Assembly: GCF_023898315.1 (NCBI RefSeq)
Contig: NC_064619.1
Location: forward strand, 297,576,150 to 297,640,149
Source: Schistocerca nitens
Taxonomy: Eukaryota; Arthropoda; Insecta; Orthoptera; Acrididae
Reading direction: 5' to 3'
Length of the DNA stretch: 64,000 nt
Shown: in pieces, positions 11,330-21,289 of the stretch
Numbering within the stretch: the stretch's first letter is position 1
Layout: each line of letters begins with the position of its first letter
The notes under the pieces: model-generated
The model's input: the letters and a program-made list of their open reading frames with translations, nothing else
Database searches by the model: none
What the model was told of the DNA's origin: nothing
Position numbers and translations under genes: made by a program

Positions 11330-13449
11330 TTGAAGACATAGTCTGACTATGTACAATACTTGTTTACAAAGATTTTTCGTTTTGTTACCACGAGACATAC
11401 GTGTACAAATTTTTCGAATTACATGCTCAGAAGAAAGATACGAAGCAGGAGTCTTTCAGGTTGACGCTGCAGTATTTTAAAGTTTGTCCTTACGCTTTGT
11501 TAAATGTAAAATTGTAGGCTAATTTGATTGGAAATTTCAGTCTTTTAAATTGGAATGGTAGTTCAGTAGAGAACAGTGATATTCTGGGGATAAAAAGTGT
11601 GTGTCCTTTGTACATTCCAGTCATAAGTTCGGCTTCGATGATGTTATTCGATAGCTGGTTGATGGTCATCGTTGATCCATTACATAGTTTAGATCATTTG
11701 ATATTTCTGAGTAGTATGATCGGAGATCCAGTTTTAAGTCGAACTTGCAACGGGTTTAGAAATTCTGTATGGAAGTTCACGCTTGCTTCAACGTTTTCCA
11801 CCGTGTCGATCGATTTGTATATTCTCTCATCACCGAGGATGTTCTTTTGAATATCAAAGTTGATATCGTCGACAATATTATTTTTAGTTGTCAAAATTGC
11901 CCTTTCAAATAGCGTGTCCGGATTGGTATAGATGTGAACAATGTTTGGATGAATTTGGTCGATGAGTTCGTTTTCAGCAGAGGGTATGTTGCAGAAATCA
12001 CTGTTGAGTTCAATAAGGCCGGTCGTCTGGTCGGTAGGATGTGTGCCTTCGCCTATTTGTAAAAGGGCGGTGTCGAGCAAAATGTGCTGTTGTTTCGTGT
12101 TTCGATAGTTCAGCTCTCATACTTTTTGTTAGTTGCAGTATTTGTATGCTTGGCCAGAGAAGTGATTTTTTAAGCATGCATTGATCTCGTCTGCTGCTCC
12201 TGACTTAGGGATAACTGGAAGTGTTTGTCGAAAACCTCCTGAGAGTCCCATCACTTCAGTTTCCCAACAAGTCTTTTAATGTTCTGCTCGTGACTTCGAG
12301 TGATTTTTTATGTTCCGTTGTGCATCGTCCCAGAAGATAATTTTAGCTTTCTTTGGAAGTTCACCCCGTCCAGATGTTCTTGAGATTTTACATACCAGAA
12401 CTGTTCTTCGGCTATACTCAACGGTAATTGTAGGGCGGAATTGGCAGTTCGTCCACTCTCCATATGTGTGGCTGCAATGCCGAATGAAGCCAGAGAAAGT
12501 GTGATGTGTTGTTTAACACGCATTTCCGCCAGCTATGGATTTGTTAGAAACGTTTTCTCTGTGCCGCCTGGTGCGTCCAAGTTAATAATTCCGCCAGTGT
12601 TGGTGTTGATCCGGTCCACGATAACGTAGTAAATTTCCTATGGATTGCCACTGAGATTGTTGTGTGCAATGTATTGTAACTATTTTCCTTTGTAATTTTG
12701 AAGTTTGGCACACTAATAGCATCTTTTCGTGGTGTTTGCATCCCGATTTGTACTAAGGTTTATTGCTAAATATTTATGTTCTAGGCGAATGAGTGTTTTA
12801 TTCATGATGTCGTCGTTGTATTCGATGGTCAGTTCAGGACGAGATTTCGAATTTGGTGCAGTATGCCATCACTCATACCACTCATACTCTTCAAGGACTC
12901 CTGTAACTGTTTTGGATTCGAAGGGTTACAAATTGTTAGAATTAAGGCGAATAAGTCTCTCATTTGTTCGGCTGAAGCTGTGAGTGAGGCTTCTTGTATT
13001 GTTAATTCCAAGTGGTTGTGAATCTCCAGTAGACTTGGCGTGTTTCTACTGGATTTTTTCGCGTTGTAAAATTGGCAGATGTTATCTATTATTTCGATTA
13101 CAACGTGTTTGTGTATGTTATATTTTTTCGTCGGGTCGTTGTGAAATGCTTCATTTATTATGTTGTAGTGTTTACTTGTCCTCGCCCGCTCTTCTCGTAG
13201 AGCGATATTTTCACGGCTGGCTTGAGTTCTAAGTCTTTTATTATAAGATTTTGTCGCAATTCTTGATTCTTTAATCTTTTCATTTCGTTTTTCTTCCGTT
13301 TCTCTGCTGCTCATGGTGCTCATTCTCGTTCGTTGGAAACTTAAACGCACTTCACTCTCTTCGTCTGTTTCGCTTTTTCTCTGTTATTCTTGTTTTAGCC
13401 GTTTTGCTTCAGAACTGGCAGCATCTCCTCCTCTTTTACGTTTGGGCAT
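11330..13449 (-). pseudogene. Helitron Rep/helicase pseudogene (PIF1-like helicase)
   Basis: The gene starts at minus ATG 13449 with MPKRKRGGDAASSEAKRLKQ, a start typical of Helitron proteins, and then meets a stop. 12829-13350 is a basic N-terminal part followed by the segment that precedes the helicase (RDLFALILTICNPSNP). At 12540-12590 an out-of-frame Walker A reads LDAPGGTEKTFL, with Gly replaced by Glu. 12308-12523 carries FGIAATHMESGRTANSALQL. 12280-12350 holds a Walker-B-like KIIFWDDAQ. 11694-12080 is the helicase C-terminal part (LLQIGEGTHPTDQTTGL, SIDTV, SPIILLRN). Further down, INQLSNNIIEA and NKA.GQTL are readable to about 11340. The HUH Rep endonuclease is missing between the two N-terminal pieces. 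At least five frame breaks: not functional. Confidence 0.85.
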
Positions 13450-13635
13450 TGTCTAAAATGTAAATGAAATCAACTTTTTATTAAGAAATGCACTAAGTGC
13501 ACTTTACACACTTTTCACACGTTATTTTCAGTTTTTATTCAGTCACTGTATCTTATTTACTGGTCACACTTCACTGTTTGCTTTTATTCAGTCACTGTGC
13601 TATTTTTTTCAGTTCCTCCCTTCGTCGCTGATGAG

Positions 13636-13808
13636 AATGGTTCAAACGGCTCTGAGCACTATGGGACTTAACATCTGTCATCAGTCCCCTAACTAACCTA
13701 AGGACATCACACACATCCATGCCCGAGGCAGGATTCGAACCTGCGACCGTAGCAGTCGCCCGGTTCCGGAATGAAGCGCCTAGAACCGCTCGACCACCGC
13801 TGCCGGCC
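13636..13808 (-). mobile_element. tRNA-derived SINE, family A
   Basis: Reverse complement of the family A SINE: tRNA-like head with box B (GGTTCGAATCC) and box A (like TGGCCGAGCGG), then a tail ending in CTCAGAGCC-TTTGAACC. Flanked by an imperfect target duplication, GCTGATGAGAA (13627-13637) and ACTGACGAGAA (13809-13819). It sits in the leader of the Helitron gene, so it arrived later. Confidence 0.93.
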
Positions 13809-13849
13809 ACTGACGAGAAACTGACGTTCGAACCCACGACGTATCTTGC

Positions 13850-13858
13850 TTTATATAC
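13850..13858 (-). promoter_or_regulatory. TATA-like box of the Helitron gene
   Basis: GTATATAAAG on the minus strand, downstream (in minus direction) of the heat-shock-element array and about 400 bp before the Helitron ATG (170 bp of which is the later SINE). Position fits a core promoter; no transcript evidence. Confidence 0.5.
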
Positions 13859-13930
13859 CCCTATCAATGGGTAGCCCCACCAGTGGTTACTTCAGGAACA
13901 TACCAAAAAGGCTTTGAATGGTCCATAATG

Positions 13931-14173
13931 TTCGAGAACATTCCACAACATTGGAGAGTGTTCTGGAATGTTCCACAGTGATTTGAGATGTTCTGAAATA
14001 TTCTATAATACTCTGCAATCTTTCTGAATGTTCCACACTATTACCGAACATTCCAGAACATCCCGGATCATTGTGGAACTTTCTGGAATGATGTGAGATG
14101 CTCTCTAAAAGTCTCGAAAGTTCTGGATGTTCTCGAATACTCTCGAATGTTCTAGAATGTTCTAGAAATTTCT
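13931..14173. promoter_or_regulatory. Array of heat-shock elements (HSF sites)
   Basis: Heat-shock elements are alternating GAA and TTC triplets every 5 bp. Perfect three-unit sites: TTCGAGAACATTC (13931-13943), TTCTGGAATGTTC (13961-13973) and GAACTTTCTGGAA (14076-14088). GAACATTCCAGAA (14046-14058) is another. The last block runs in one phase from 14130 to 14172 with nine alternating triplets, eight exact and one CTC for TTC. The array lies between a minus TATA-like box (13850) and a plus TATA-like box (14223), so it could drive either direction. HSF binding is inferred from the motif. Confidence 0.8.
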
Positions 14174-14222
14174 AGGGGGCGAAACTTCCTTACCCTTATA
14201 TCTTCAGAAGCACGCCTTCAGG

Positions 14223-14229
14223 TATAAAA
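14223..14229 (+). promoter_or_regulatory. TATA-like box facing + strand
   Basis: TATAAAA about 50 bp past the last heat-shock triplet, in the arrangement of an hsp-type promoter. The next + ORF (14348-14698, 116 codons) has no recognisable domain, so no product can be named. Confidence 0.4.
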
Positions 14230-14290
14230 CGAGAACCTTCATGGATGGGGATAGGAGGGCTACCACACCATACAGCTCCCTTGATCCTAC

Positions 14291-15699
14291 CGGGAGTTCG
14301 TTTCTGAGTTTTAACGGCTCGCAAATTGTACACTTAGTTTTATAATATTGATGAAGAATTATGTGGCTTGTAACTTATATAATAATGATTGTAAGTGTTA
14401 TACTCCACGTATCTTACGCCGCTTTAAAGAGCTATCTACAAACGGTCGCCAAGACAATAGATACAACTGGAGTCAACGCCATCGCTCAGCAACGATCAAG
14501 TCACAAGAATCCAAATCTGTAATTATTATGACTATTGTAAACAGTCAAACATCCATTTTGAAGTTCTCTGAAAGTTTATTGGTAGGAGCTCAAGTCCTAA
14601 CGATCCCTCAGAACACGGTAACAAATAATCTGCTGTATACTGTATTTATGTTGATACGAGGGATGGCAGAAAAAGGAGCACGTTTTCTCTGTCGATGACG
14701 CAGTGTTTGAATATATTTGGCAAACTATTGTGTAAAATAATAGTGGGGAAGTTGATTGCAGGTAAGAAGGCAACGTCTGAAAAGGGACTAATTACGGTCT
14801 TTTGGTAGGTGTGTAAGTGTCAGATCAATCTAGGGTTACCTCCTATTTTTGTTCTCTTCTTTTTAGTAGGAAGCGTCGGATGGAAATGTTGGATAATTAT
14901 TGAGATTATCAGGTTCTCTTTAGGGTCAGCACCATGCCAACCACTGTATTAATTTTTTTGTACAGATTACTAGTGGTCCAGTATACCGTGTTCCGTATTT
15001 GATAATTATGTTGAGTATATACGGAATGTGGCTTCTAAAAATCATCGGACGCATTTTTTCTGGTATTTCGGCATAAAGACTCTTAAAGATGATAGTAATA
15101 TTTAAATAAAAATAGAGTAATTTAACATGATTAAAATCTAGTCAGATTCGAAAGAAGTTTTAATATTCAAAAGATTTACAAAGGGTGTTCCAGGACGAAT
15201 AATCAGTACTAAGAAATATGACAGGAAAGATCATTCTAAGCAAAATAGTCCGATAAAGATGGACTCTAAAAAGCATACTTCAAGAACTACGAGCTCTTCG
15301 TCTTGGGTACTGTGAAAGAAATCTCTTCTACTGCAAGTTCTTTGCTTTCCATGCTTCGGTAGGTGATACAGTAGTATAGACGAAAACAGAAAAAATGTGT
15401 CCAATAAAGATGGGCTCTAAAGTGCATACTTTAAGAGCACATGTTCATCTTCGCTACTATAAAATAAATGTCTTCTTCTGAACAAGTGCTCACAGTTCTT
15501 AGGGTATGTATTTTAGATCCCACAGTTACTGGACTTGTTTTGCTTCGAATGAGAGTTCCTGTCACATCCCTAATATTCAAAGCAAAGATAATGCACAGGA
15601 GCCAGCTCTATATTACAAATTAACTGCCATTCAAACTCTGATTAGTTTTTAAATTAGAAAGTATCATCTGTTCACCTTTATAGATAGAACTCAGAGTCC
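14291..15699. other. Intergenic, nothing recognised
   Basis: AT-rich. Holds a 116-codon + ORF (14348-14698) with no known domain and low-complexity composition. Two similar stretches (about 15245-15330 and 15395-15480, both with TCCGATAAAGATGG-like or TCCAATAAAGATGGGCTCT words) look like a degenerate direct repeat of roughly 155 bp. Confidence 0.4.
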
Positions 15700-16167
15700 T
15701 ACATCTGCATCTATGTATATACTCAGCAACATTCACAATTACGTGCGTGGCAGAGGGTTCATAGAACCACCTTTAAGCTACTTCTCTACCGCTCCATTCT
15801 CGAACAGGGCGTGGGAGAAATGAACACAGATCTTCCCGTGCAAGCTTCGATTTCTCTTATTTTATGATGATCAATTCTTCCTATGTAGGTGCGCGCCAAC
15901 AAAATATTATCACACTCTGAGGAGTAAGCTGGTGGTTGAAATTCATGAGAAGGTTCTGTCGCAGCGAAAATCTCCTTTGTTTTAACGATTGCCACCACAA
16001 TTCGTGTATCATATCCGTGACATTCTCTCCCTTATTTCGCGATAATACAAAACGAGATACCGTTCTTTGAACTTTTTAGGTGTTCTCTGTCAATCCTGAT
16101 GCGGATCCCACTCTGCACAACAGTACTCCAGAAGAGGGCGGACAAACGTAGCGTAAGCAGTTTCTTT

Positions 16168-16366
16168 AAATGGTTCAAATGGCTCTGAGCACTATGGGAC
16201 TTAACATTGGAGATCATCAGTCCTCTAGACTTAGAACTATCTAAACCTAACTAACCTAAGGACATCACACACAACCATGCCCGAGGCAGGATTCGAACCA
16301 GCGACCATAGCAGCAGCGCGGTTCCGGACTGAAGCGCCTGGAACCGCTCGGCCACAGAGGCCGGCT
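16168..16366 (-). mobile_element. tRNA-derived SINE, family A
   Basis: Tail first on the + strand (AAATGGTTCAAATGGCTCTG), head with box B and box A complement at 16285-16360, ending in GGCCGGC. Inserted in the 3' part of the CR1-like LINE. Confidence 0.93.
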
Positions 16367-16886
16367 GTGAAGAAGACGTCAGCCAATTGCACGCGGAGCG
16401 ACCCCTCTCCCGGACGACAACGTGACGGCGCAGTTTCTTTAGTAGACCTGTTATATTCTCTAAGTGTTCTGCCAATAAATCTCAGTCTCAGGTTTGCTTT
16501 CCACTCAACGTTATCTAAGACTTTACAGTAAGGTAAATGACAGCATCATCTAAAAAAAAGAAAGAACCTACAACAATTCCTTGAGGAACGCCCGATATTG
16601 CTTCTATTTTACTCCATGACATTCTGTCAGTTATTACGAACTGTAACCTTTCTGACAGGAAATCACGAATCCAGTTACGCAACTGAGATGATACTCAATA
16701 GACACGCAATTTAATTAGAAGTCGCTTGTGAGAACGATATCAAAAGCTGGAAATAAATAATATGGAATCAATTTGACGTCCTCTGTCGATAGTGCTCATT
16801 ACTTCGTGACAACGAAGGGCTATTTGTGTTTCACAAGAACGCTGTTTTCTGGATCCGAATTGGCTATTTGCCAATAAATGGGTTTC

Positions 16887-17087
16887 AAAAATGGTTCAAA
16901 TGGCTCTGAGCACTATGGGACTCAACTGCTGAGGTCATTAGTCCCCTAGAACTTAGAACTAGTTAAACCTAACTAACCTAAGGACATCACAAACATCCAT
17001 GCGCGAGGCAGGATTCGAACCTGCGACCGTAGCGGTCTTGCGGTTCCAGACTGCAGCGCCTTTAACCGCACGGCCACTTCGGTCGGC
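16887..17087 (-). mobile_element. tRNA-derived SINE, family A
   Basis: Same family, minus orientation. Perfect 11-bp target duplication AAATGGGTTTC at 16876-16886 and 17088-17098. Inserted in the reverse transcriptase part of the CR1-like LINE. Confidence 0.96.
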
Positions 17088-17446
17088 AAATGGGTTTCTT
17101 TGAAATGATTCATAATGTTCGAGCACAGTATATGTTCCAAAATGCTACTGCAAATCGACGTTAATGATATGGGTCTGTAATTCAGCGGATTATTCCTTCT
17201 TCTTTTCTTGGGTATTGGTATGACTTGTACAACTTTCCATTTTTTGGGTACGAATCTTTCTACGAGTGAGCGTTTGTATATGACTGTAAAGTATGCAACT
17301 ATTCTATCAACATACCCTTAAAGGAATCGAACTGTTATACAATCTGGACCAGTATTCGAAGTAATCTAAGCAGCTTCGCTACACCGAGGATATATATTTT
17401 TAAGTTACCCATGTTGGCTGTTGTTCTTGATTCGAGTTCTGGAATA

Positions 17447-17710
17447 TTTACTTCGTTAAGGGATTTCGGAAAATCGTGTTTTGTAACTCTGCTTTAGTGG
17501 CATTGTCCTCAATAACACCGCCGTTGTGATCGCGCAGTAGATACTTGGCGTATCTCATCAAAGACGTCAACAAAAACACGAGTGATTTTTCATAATATCT
17601 TTCAGCATTATCACTCGACTGTTCTTGGGAAAACATAAATTTTATTCGGCTGTGGTTACAATAGTCCAACCGGTTAATTCAAATACCACTATTTTCTAAC
17701 GATATTAATA
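17447..17710. repeat. Left copy of duplicated LINE segment flanking the Tc1
   Basis: Begins TACTTCGTTAAGGGATTTCG and ends GATATTAATA directly at the Tc1. The right copy is at 19117-19391. The two differ by substitutions and by indels near the middle. Confidence 0.85.
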
Positions 17711-19116
17711 CACTACTGACCATTAAAATTGCTACACCACGAAGATGACGTGCTACAGACGCGAAATTTAACCGACAGGAAGAAGATGCTGTGATATGCA
17801 AATGATTAGATTTTCAGAGTATTCACACACAAGGTTGGCGCCGGTGGCGACTCCTACAACGTGCTGACATGAAAGTTTCCAACCGATTTCTCATACACAA
17901 ATAGCAGTTGACCGGCGTTGCCTGGTGAAACGTTGTTGTGATGTCTCGTGTAAGGAGGAGAAATGCGTACCATCACGTTTCCGACTTTGATAAAGGTCGG
18001 ATTGTAGCCTATCGCGAATGCGGTTTATCGTATCGCGACATTGCTGCTCACGTTGGTAGTGATCCAATGACTGATAGCAGAATATGGAATCGGTGGGTTC
18101 AGGAGGGTAGTACGGAACGCCGTGCTGGATCCCAACGGTCTCGTATCACAAGCAGTCGAGATGACAGGCATCTTATCCGCATGGCTGTAACGGATCGTGC
18201 AGCCACGTCTCGATCCCTGAATCAACAGATGTGGACGTTTGCAAGACTACAACCATCTGCACGAAGAGTTCGACGACGTTTGTAGCACCATGGACTATCA
18301 TCTCGGAGACCATGGCTGCGGTTACCCTTGACGCTGCATCACAGACAGGAGCGCCTGCGAAATTATACTCAATGACGAACCTGGATGCGCGTATGGCAAA
18401 ACGTCATTTTTTCGGATGAATCCAGGTTCTGTTTACAGCATCATGATGGCCGCATCCGTGTTTGGCGACATCGCGGTGAACGCACATTGAAAGCGTGTAT
18501 TCGTCATCGCCATACTGGCGTATCACCTGGCCTGATGCTATGGGGTTTCATTGGTTACACTTCTCGGTCACCTGTTGTTCGCATTGACGGCACTTTGAAC
18601 AGTGGACGTTACATTTCAGATGTGTTTCGACCCGTGGCTTTACCCTTAATTCGATCCCTGCGAAACCCTACATTTCAACAGGATAATGCACGACCGCATG
18701 TTGCAGGTCCTGTACGGGCCTTTCTGGATACAGAAAATATTCGACTGCTGCCTTGGCCAGCACATTCTCCAGATCTCTCATCAATTGAAAACGTCTGGTC
18801 AATGGTGGCCGAGCAACTGGCTCGTCACAATACGCCAGTCACTACTGTTCATGAACTGTGGTATCGTGTTGAAGCTGCATGGGCAGCTGTACCTGTACAC
18901 GTCATCCAAGCTCTGTTTGACTCAATGCCCAGGTGTATCAACGCCGTTATTACGGCCAGAGTTGGTTGTTCTGGGTACTGATTTCTCAGGATGTATGCAC
19001 CCAAATTGCGTGAAAATGTAATCACATGTCAGTTCTAGTATAATATATTTGTCCGATGAATTCCCGTTTACCATCTGCATTTCTTCTTGGTGTAGCAATT
19101 TTAATGGCCAGTAGTG
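17711..19116 (+). mobile_element. Tc1-like DNA transposon with intact ends (DD34E)
   Basis: About 1.4 kb with terminal inverted repeats of about 28 bp: CACTACTGACCATTAAAATT at the left and, reversed, CACTACTGGCCATTAAAATT at the right. TA dinucleotides flank both ends (17709-17710 and 19117-19118), the target duplication of the Tc1/mariner superfamily. Transposase on the + strand is broken by two frameshifts. The ends look mobilisable in trans, the protein does not. Confidence 0.95.
17938..18981 (+). pseudogene. Tc1 transposase pseudogene (DD34E)
   Basis: 17938-18285 is the N-terminal DNA-binding half (helix-turn-helix, GLSYRDIAAHVG; RRAGSQRSR linker). Frameshifts lie near 18270 and 18390. 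18385-18981 is the catalytic half: VIFSDESRF (first Asp), QQDNARPH (second Asp), SSIENVW (Glu). I count 34 residues between the second Asp and the Glu, the DD34E spacing of Tc1. The C-terminus ends at the stop at 18979-18981. With two frame breaks no full protein is made; all three catalytic residues survive at DNA level. Confidence 0.93.
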
Positions 19117-19391
19117 TACTTTGTTAAGGGATTTCGGAAAATCGTGTTTCGTAACTCTGCTTTACAGTAACATCGCCGTTGTTATCGCGCAGTAGGTGAT
19201 AGTTTCAACAAGAAAGCATTGCACTTGGCTATCTCGTCGAAGACGTAACAAAAATCCGAGTGATTTTTCATAATATCTTTAAGCAGTTATCACTCGACTG
19301 TTGTTATGAAAACATAAATTTTATTCGGCTGCGGTTACAATAGCCCCACAGGGCGTTTCAAGTACCACTATTTTGAAACTATATTAATAGT
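19117..19391. repeat. Right copy of duplicated LINE segment flanking the Tc1
   Basis: Begins TACTTTGTTAAGGGATTTCG directly after the Tc1 and ends CTATATTAATA. Homologous in the same orientation to 17447-17710. Confidence 0.85.
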
Positions 19392-19433
19392 TAATGCGGC
19401 ATATTTGACATATTTCGTCACTGGGACATTACG

Positions 19434-19622
19434 CCGGCCGGAGTGGCCGTGCGGTTCTAGGCGCTACAGTCTGGAGCCGAGCGACCGCTACGGTCGCAGG
19501 TTCGAATCCCGCCTGGGGCATGGATGTGTGTGATGTCCTTAGGTTATTTCGGTTTAATTAGTTCTAAGCTCTAGGCGACTGATGACCACAGAAGTCAAGT
19601 CGCATAGTGCTCAGAGCCATTT
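19434..19622 (+). mobile_element. tRNA-derived SINE, family A
   Basis: Box A-like GTGGCCGTGCGG, box B GGTTCGAATCC, tail ending in CTCAGAGCCATTT. Perfect 11-bp target duplication GGGACATTACG at 19423-19433 and 19623-19633. It lies about 300 bp before the CSP start codon. Confidence 0.96.
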
Positions 19623-19863
19623 GGGACATTACGTGGACGGCAATACCGACAGAAACTACGGAATCTGGCACCGGACACAACGAGATCTAACGTCACCAAG
19701 TTACCGCAAGCCAGTGACGTTCGACGCTGAAGGGGGTAGGAGAATTGTAAAAGTAGCACATGGCGTGGAGACCGTAAGCCCCGAGTTGCGGTGGAGGTGG
19801 GTGTTGTGTTTCCCGGAAAGGGAAGTGGGCTCGGCCGCCCCCTCCCAGTGAGCGCCGGCGCGG

Positions 19864-19903
19864 CTATAAGACGCGCGGCGCGCCGGCCGCCGTCGACCAG
19901 ACA
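19864..19903 (+). promoter_or_regulatory. CSP core promoter: TATA box and likely start site
   Basis: CTATAAG at 19864-19870 lies about 30 bp before CCAGACAGT (19897-19904), which resembles the arthropod initiator. The local sequence (19800-20130) is GC- and CpG-rich, unlike the AT-rich surroundings. The ATG follows at 19920, giving a short leader of about 20 nt. Inferred from motif spacing. Confidence 0.6.
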
Positions 19904-19919
19904 GTGCCGACCCACGAAC

Positions 19920-20133
19920 ATGAGGACCGCGACACTGTGCACCGCGGCGGCGGGAGCGCTGCTGCTGCTGCTGCTGGCGCTGGCGGAGGCTGCCGGCCCG
20001 CAGGAAGCGCTCTACGCCAAGTACGAGAACCTGGACGTGGACCGCATGCTGCGCAACCAGCGCCTCGTCGCCGCCACCATCAAGTGCCTCATGGACGAGG
20101 CGCCCTGCACTCCGGAGGCCCGCGACCTCAAGA
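19920..20133 (+). CDS. Chemosensory protein (CSP, OS-D family), exon 1
   Basis: Encodes residues 1-71 and the first base of codon 72. CSPs are small secreted carriers of hydrophobic ligands in insect sensilla and other tissues; the ligand here is unknown. Residues 1-25 form a signal peptide with a six-leucine core. The mature part has YENLDVDRMLRNQRLV, the family N-terminal motif, then Cys56 and Cys63 (C-X6-C). The exon ends AAG A|GTGAGT, a strong donor in phase 1 after a Lys codon, the conserved CSP intron site. I chose ATG 19920 because the in-frame ATG at 19791 lies upstream of the TATA box. Exon 2 is 29 kb away (49221). Together they give 146 residues, slightly longer than usual (about 110-130) because of a Gln/Ala-rich C-terminus. 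Confidence 0.93.
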
Positions 20134-20178
20134 GTGAGTATCGACAACCGACGAGTCGATTCGAGGTCTTCTCTTTGT

Positions 20179-20372
20179 GCCGGCCGTTGTGGCCGAGCGG
20201 TTCTAGGCGCTTCAGTCCGGAACCGGACGACCGCTACGGTCACAGGTTCGAATCCTGCCTCGGGCATGGATGTGTATGATGTCCTTAGGTTAGTTAGGTT
20301 TAAGTAGTTCTAAGTTCTAGGGGACTGATGACCTCAGATGTTAAGTCCCATAGTGCTCAGAGCCATTTGAAC
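20179..20372 (+). mobile_element. tRNA-derived SINE, family A
   Basis: Starts 46 bases inside the CSP intron. Box A TGGCCGAGCGG and box B GGTTCGAATCC are both perfect; tail ends CAGAGCCATTTGAAC. No clear target duplication. Same orientation as the gene. Confidence 0.94.
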
Positions 20373-21285
20373 GCCCCTCTGGTGAGCAGCGGGACGAAAT
20401 TACTATAACCTATCAATTAAAGTAAAATGTCGTTAAAATTCTTTTAAACAGTAAGAGTGGGCTCGTGTCAAAACTTTAAATATAGGATTCGCCGCGTTTT
20501 GAGCTCTTATAAAAGAAAATGGGATATGGGAACTATGTCAACTATAGGTGCCAAAATTGTCCATTTTAGGAGCAGGTCCATTTTAGAGTATCAATTTTAG
20601 GTGCACTTCAAAGGTTCAGTTCCTACTATTTTTACAAAAGTTTAAACTATCAGTTTTAAAAAAATTATATTTTAGATGAAAGGTGAGACTTTGAAGTTTC
20701 AGAAAATAGTTTTGGAGCCTACATTTATTTAATAGTATTAGAAGATAGAAAAGAATTCTCTCCATGTGTCGAGTATAGGTGCTCTTACCTTATTATAATC
20801 TCACTTGTATATACATAAAGGCGCGTATGTGCAGATGGCTTAAAGTTTTTCAGTTTCAGGGCCTGTATCCAAGGCTGCCTTCGGTTTTCATCCTTAGTGA
20901 ACTTATGAGTAGGAACGAGAAACAGTTATACTTACTTCTGTAACCGAATTATCACAGATACTTTCCAAAATGTAATATGAGTCTGACTTCACAGGCATCA
21001 CTTTCAACACTTTAATTTACGTTATACTCTATTTCAAGTGTAAAAAACATATAAAAGTCACTTCAGCGGATTTCGATAAACGCATCTGCACTATCATAGA
21101 GACACACGTGAAATGTAATGCCATTTCCCCACACAAAACGCTGAGTACAGCCTTAAGCGCAACACGAAACAACCATGTTTTGCCAACAATCATTTGACTT
21201 TAGCCCAGAGATGTTGGAGCCACGAAAATGACGTCAGGGCCAGACTATTATATTTATGGTCGAGGTTTGTAACCCGATAAAGTGA
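20373..21285. other. Intronic, nothing recognised
   Basis: AT-rich, no ORF of note. Short recurring phrase CCATTTTAG(G/A) at 20562-20582 and nearby. Confidence 0.4.
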
Positions 21286-21289
21286 ATTA

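Larger units (their letters stand above)
11225..14290 (-). mobile_element. Helitron (rolling-circle transposon) remnant
   Basis: Minus-strand element holding a PIF1-like helicase (11330-13449). Its putative 3' end near 11225-11250 has a GGGTACGTGTACCC hairpin, followed on that strand by AGGTAGT, resembling the hairpin-plus-CTRR end of Helitrons though not exact. The 5' limit is not seen; I set it just beyond the heat-shock-element array at 13931-14172, which may belong to the element. The HUH replication (Rep) domain seems deleted. A SINE is inserted at 13636-13808. Confidence 0.75.
15700..19391 (-). mobile_element. CR1-like LINE remnant, split by a Tc1 element and two SINEs
   Basis: Reading the minus strand from 17448 downward gives DNGGVIEDNATKAELQ, then a GPDCIPVRF-like block, PIPKK, NYRPISLTS, an HL-NSQFG block, a region with GVPQG near 16585, and a 3' part that ends about 15700. 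This is a non-LTR retrotransposon of the family seen at 7961-8625. It is interrupted by SINEs at 16168-16366 and 16887-17087 and by the Tc1 at 17711-19116. About 265 bp of its 5' part occurs twice, on both sides of the Tc1 (17447-17710 and 19117-19391). Many stops: a pseudogene. Confidence 0.75.

Noticed and set aside
11524-13232. Plus-strand ORFs at 11524-11850, 12729-12983 and 12984-13232
   Set aside because: Antisense shadows of the minus-strand helicase pseudogene.
14348-14698. A 116-codon ORF downstream of the + TATA box
   Set aside because: No domain, low-complexity composition, and not similar to any heat-shock protein.
19791-19919. Upstream in-frame ATG that would lengthen the CSP protein by 43 residues
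   Set aside because: It lies upstream of the TATA box at 19864 and would bury the signal peptide inside the protein.
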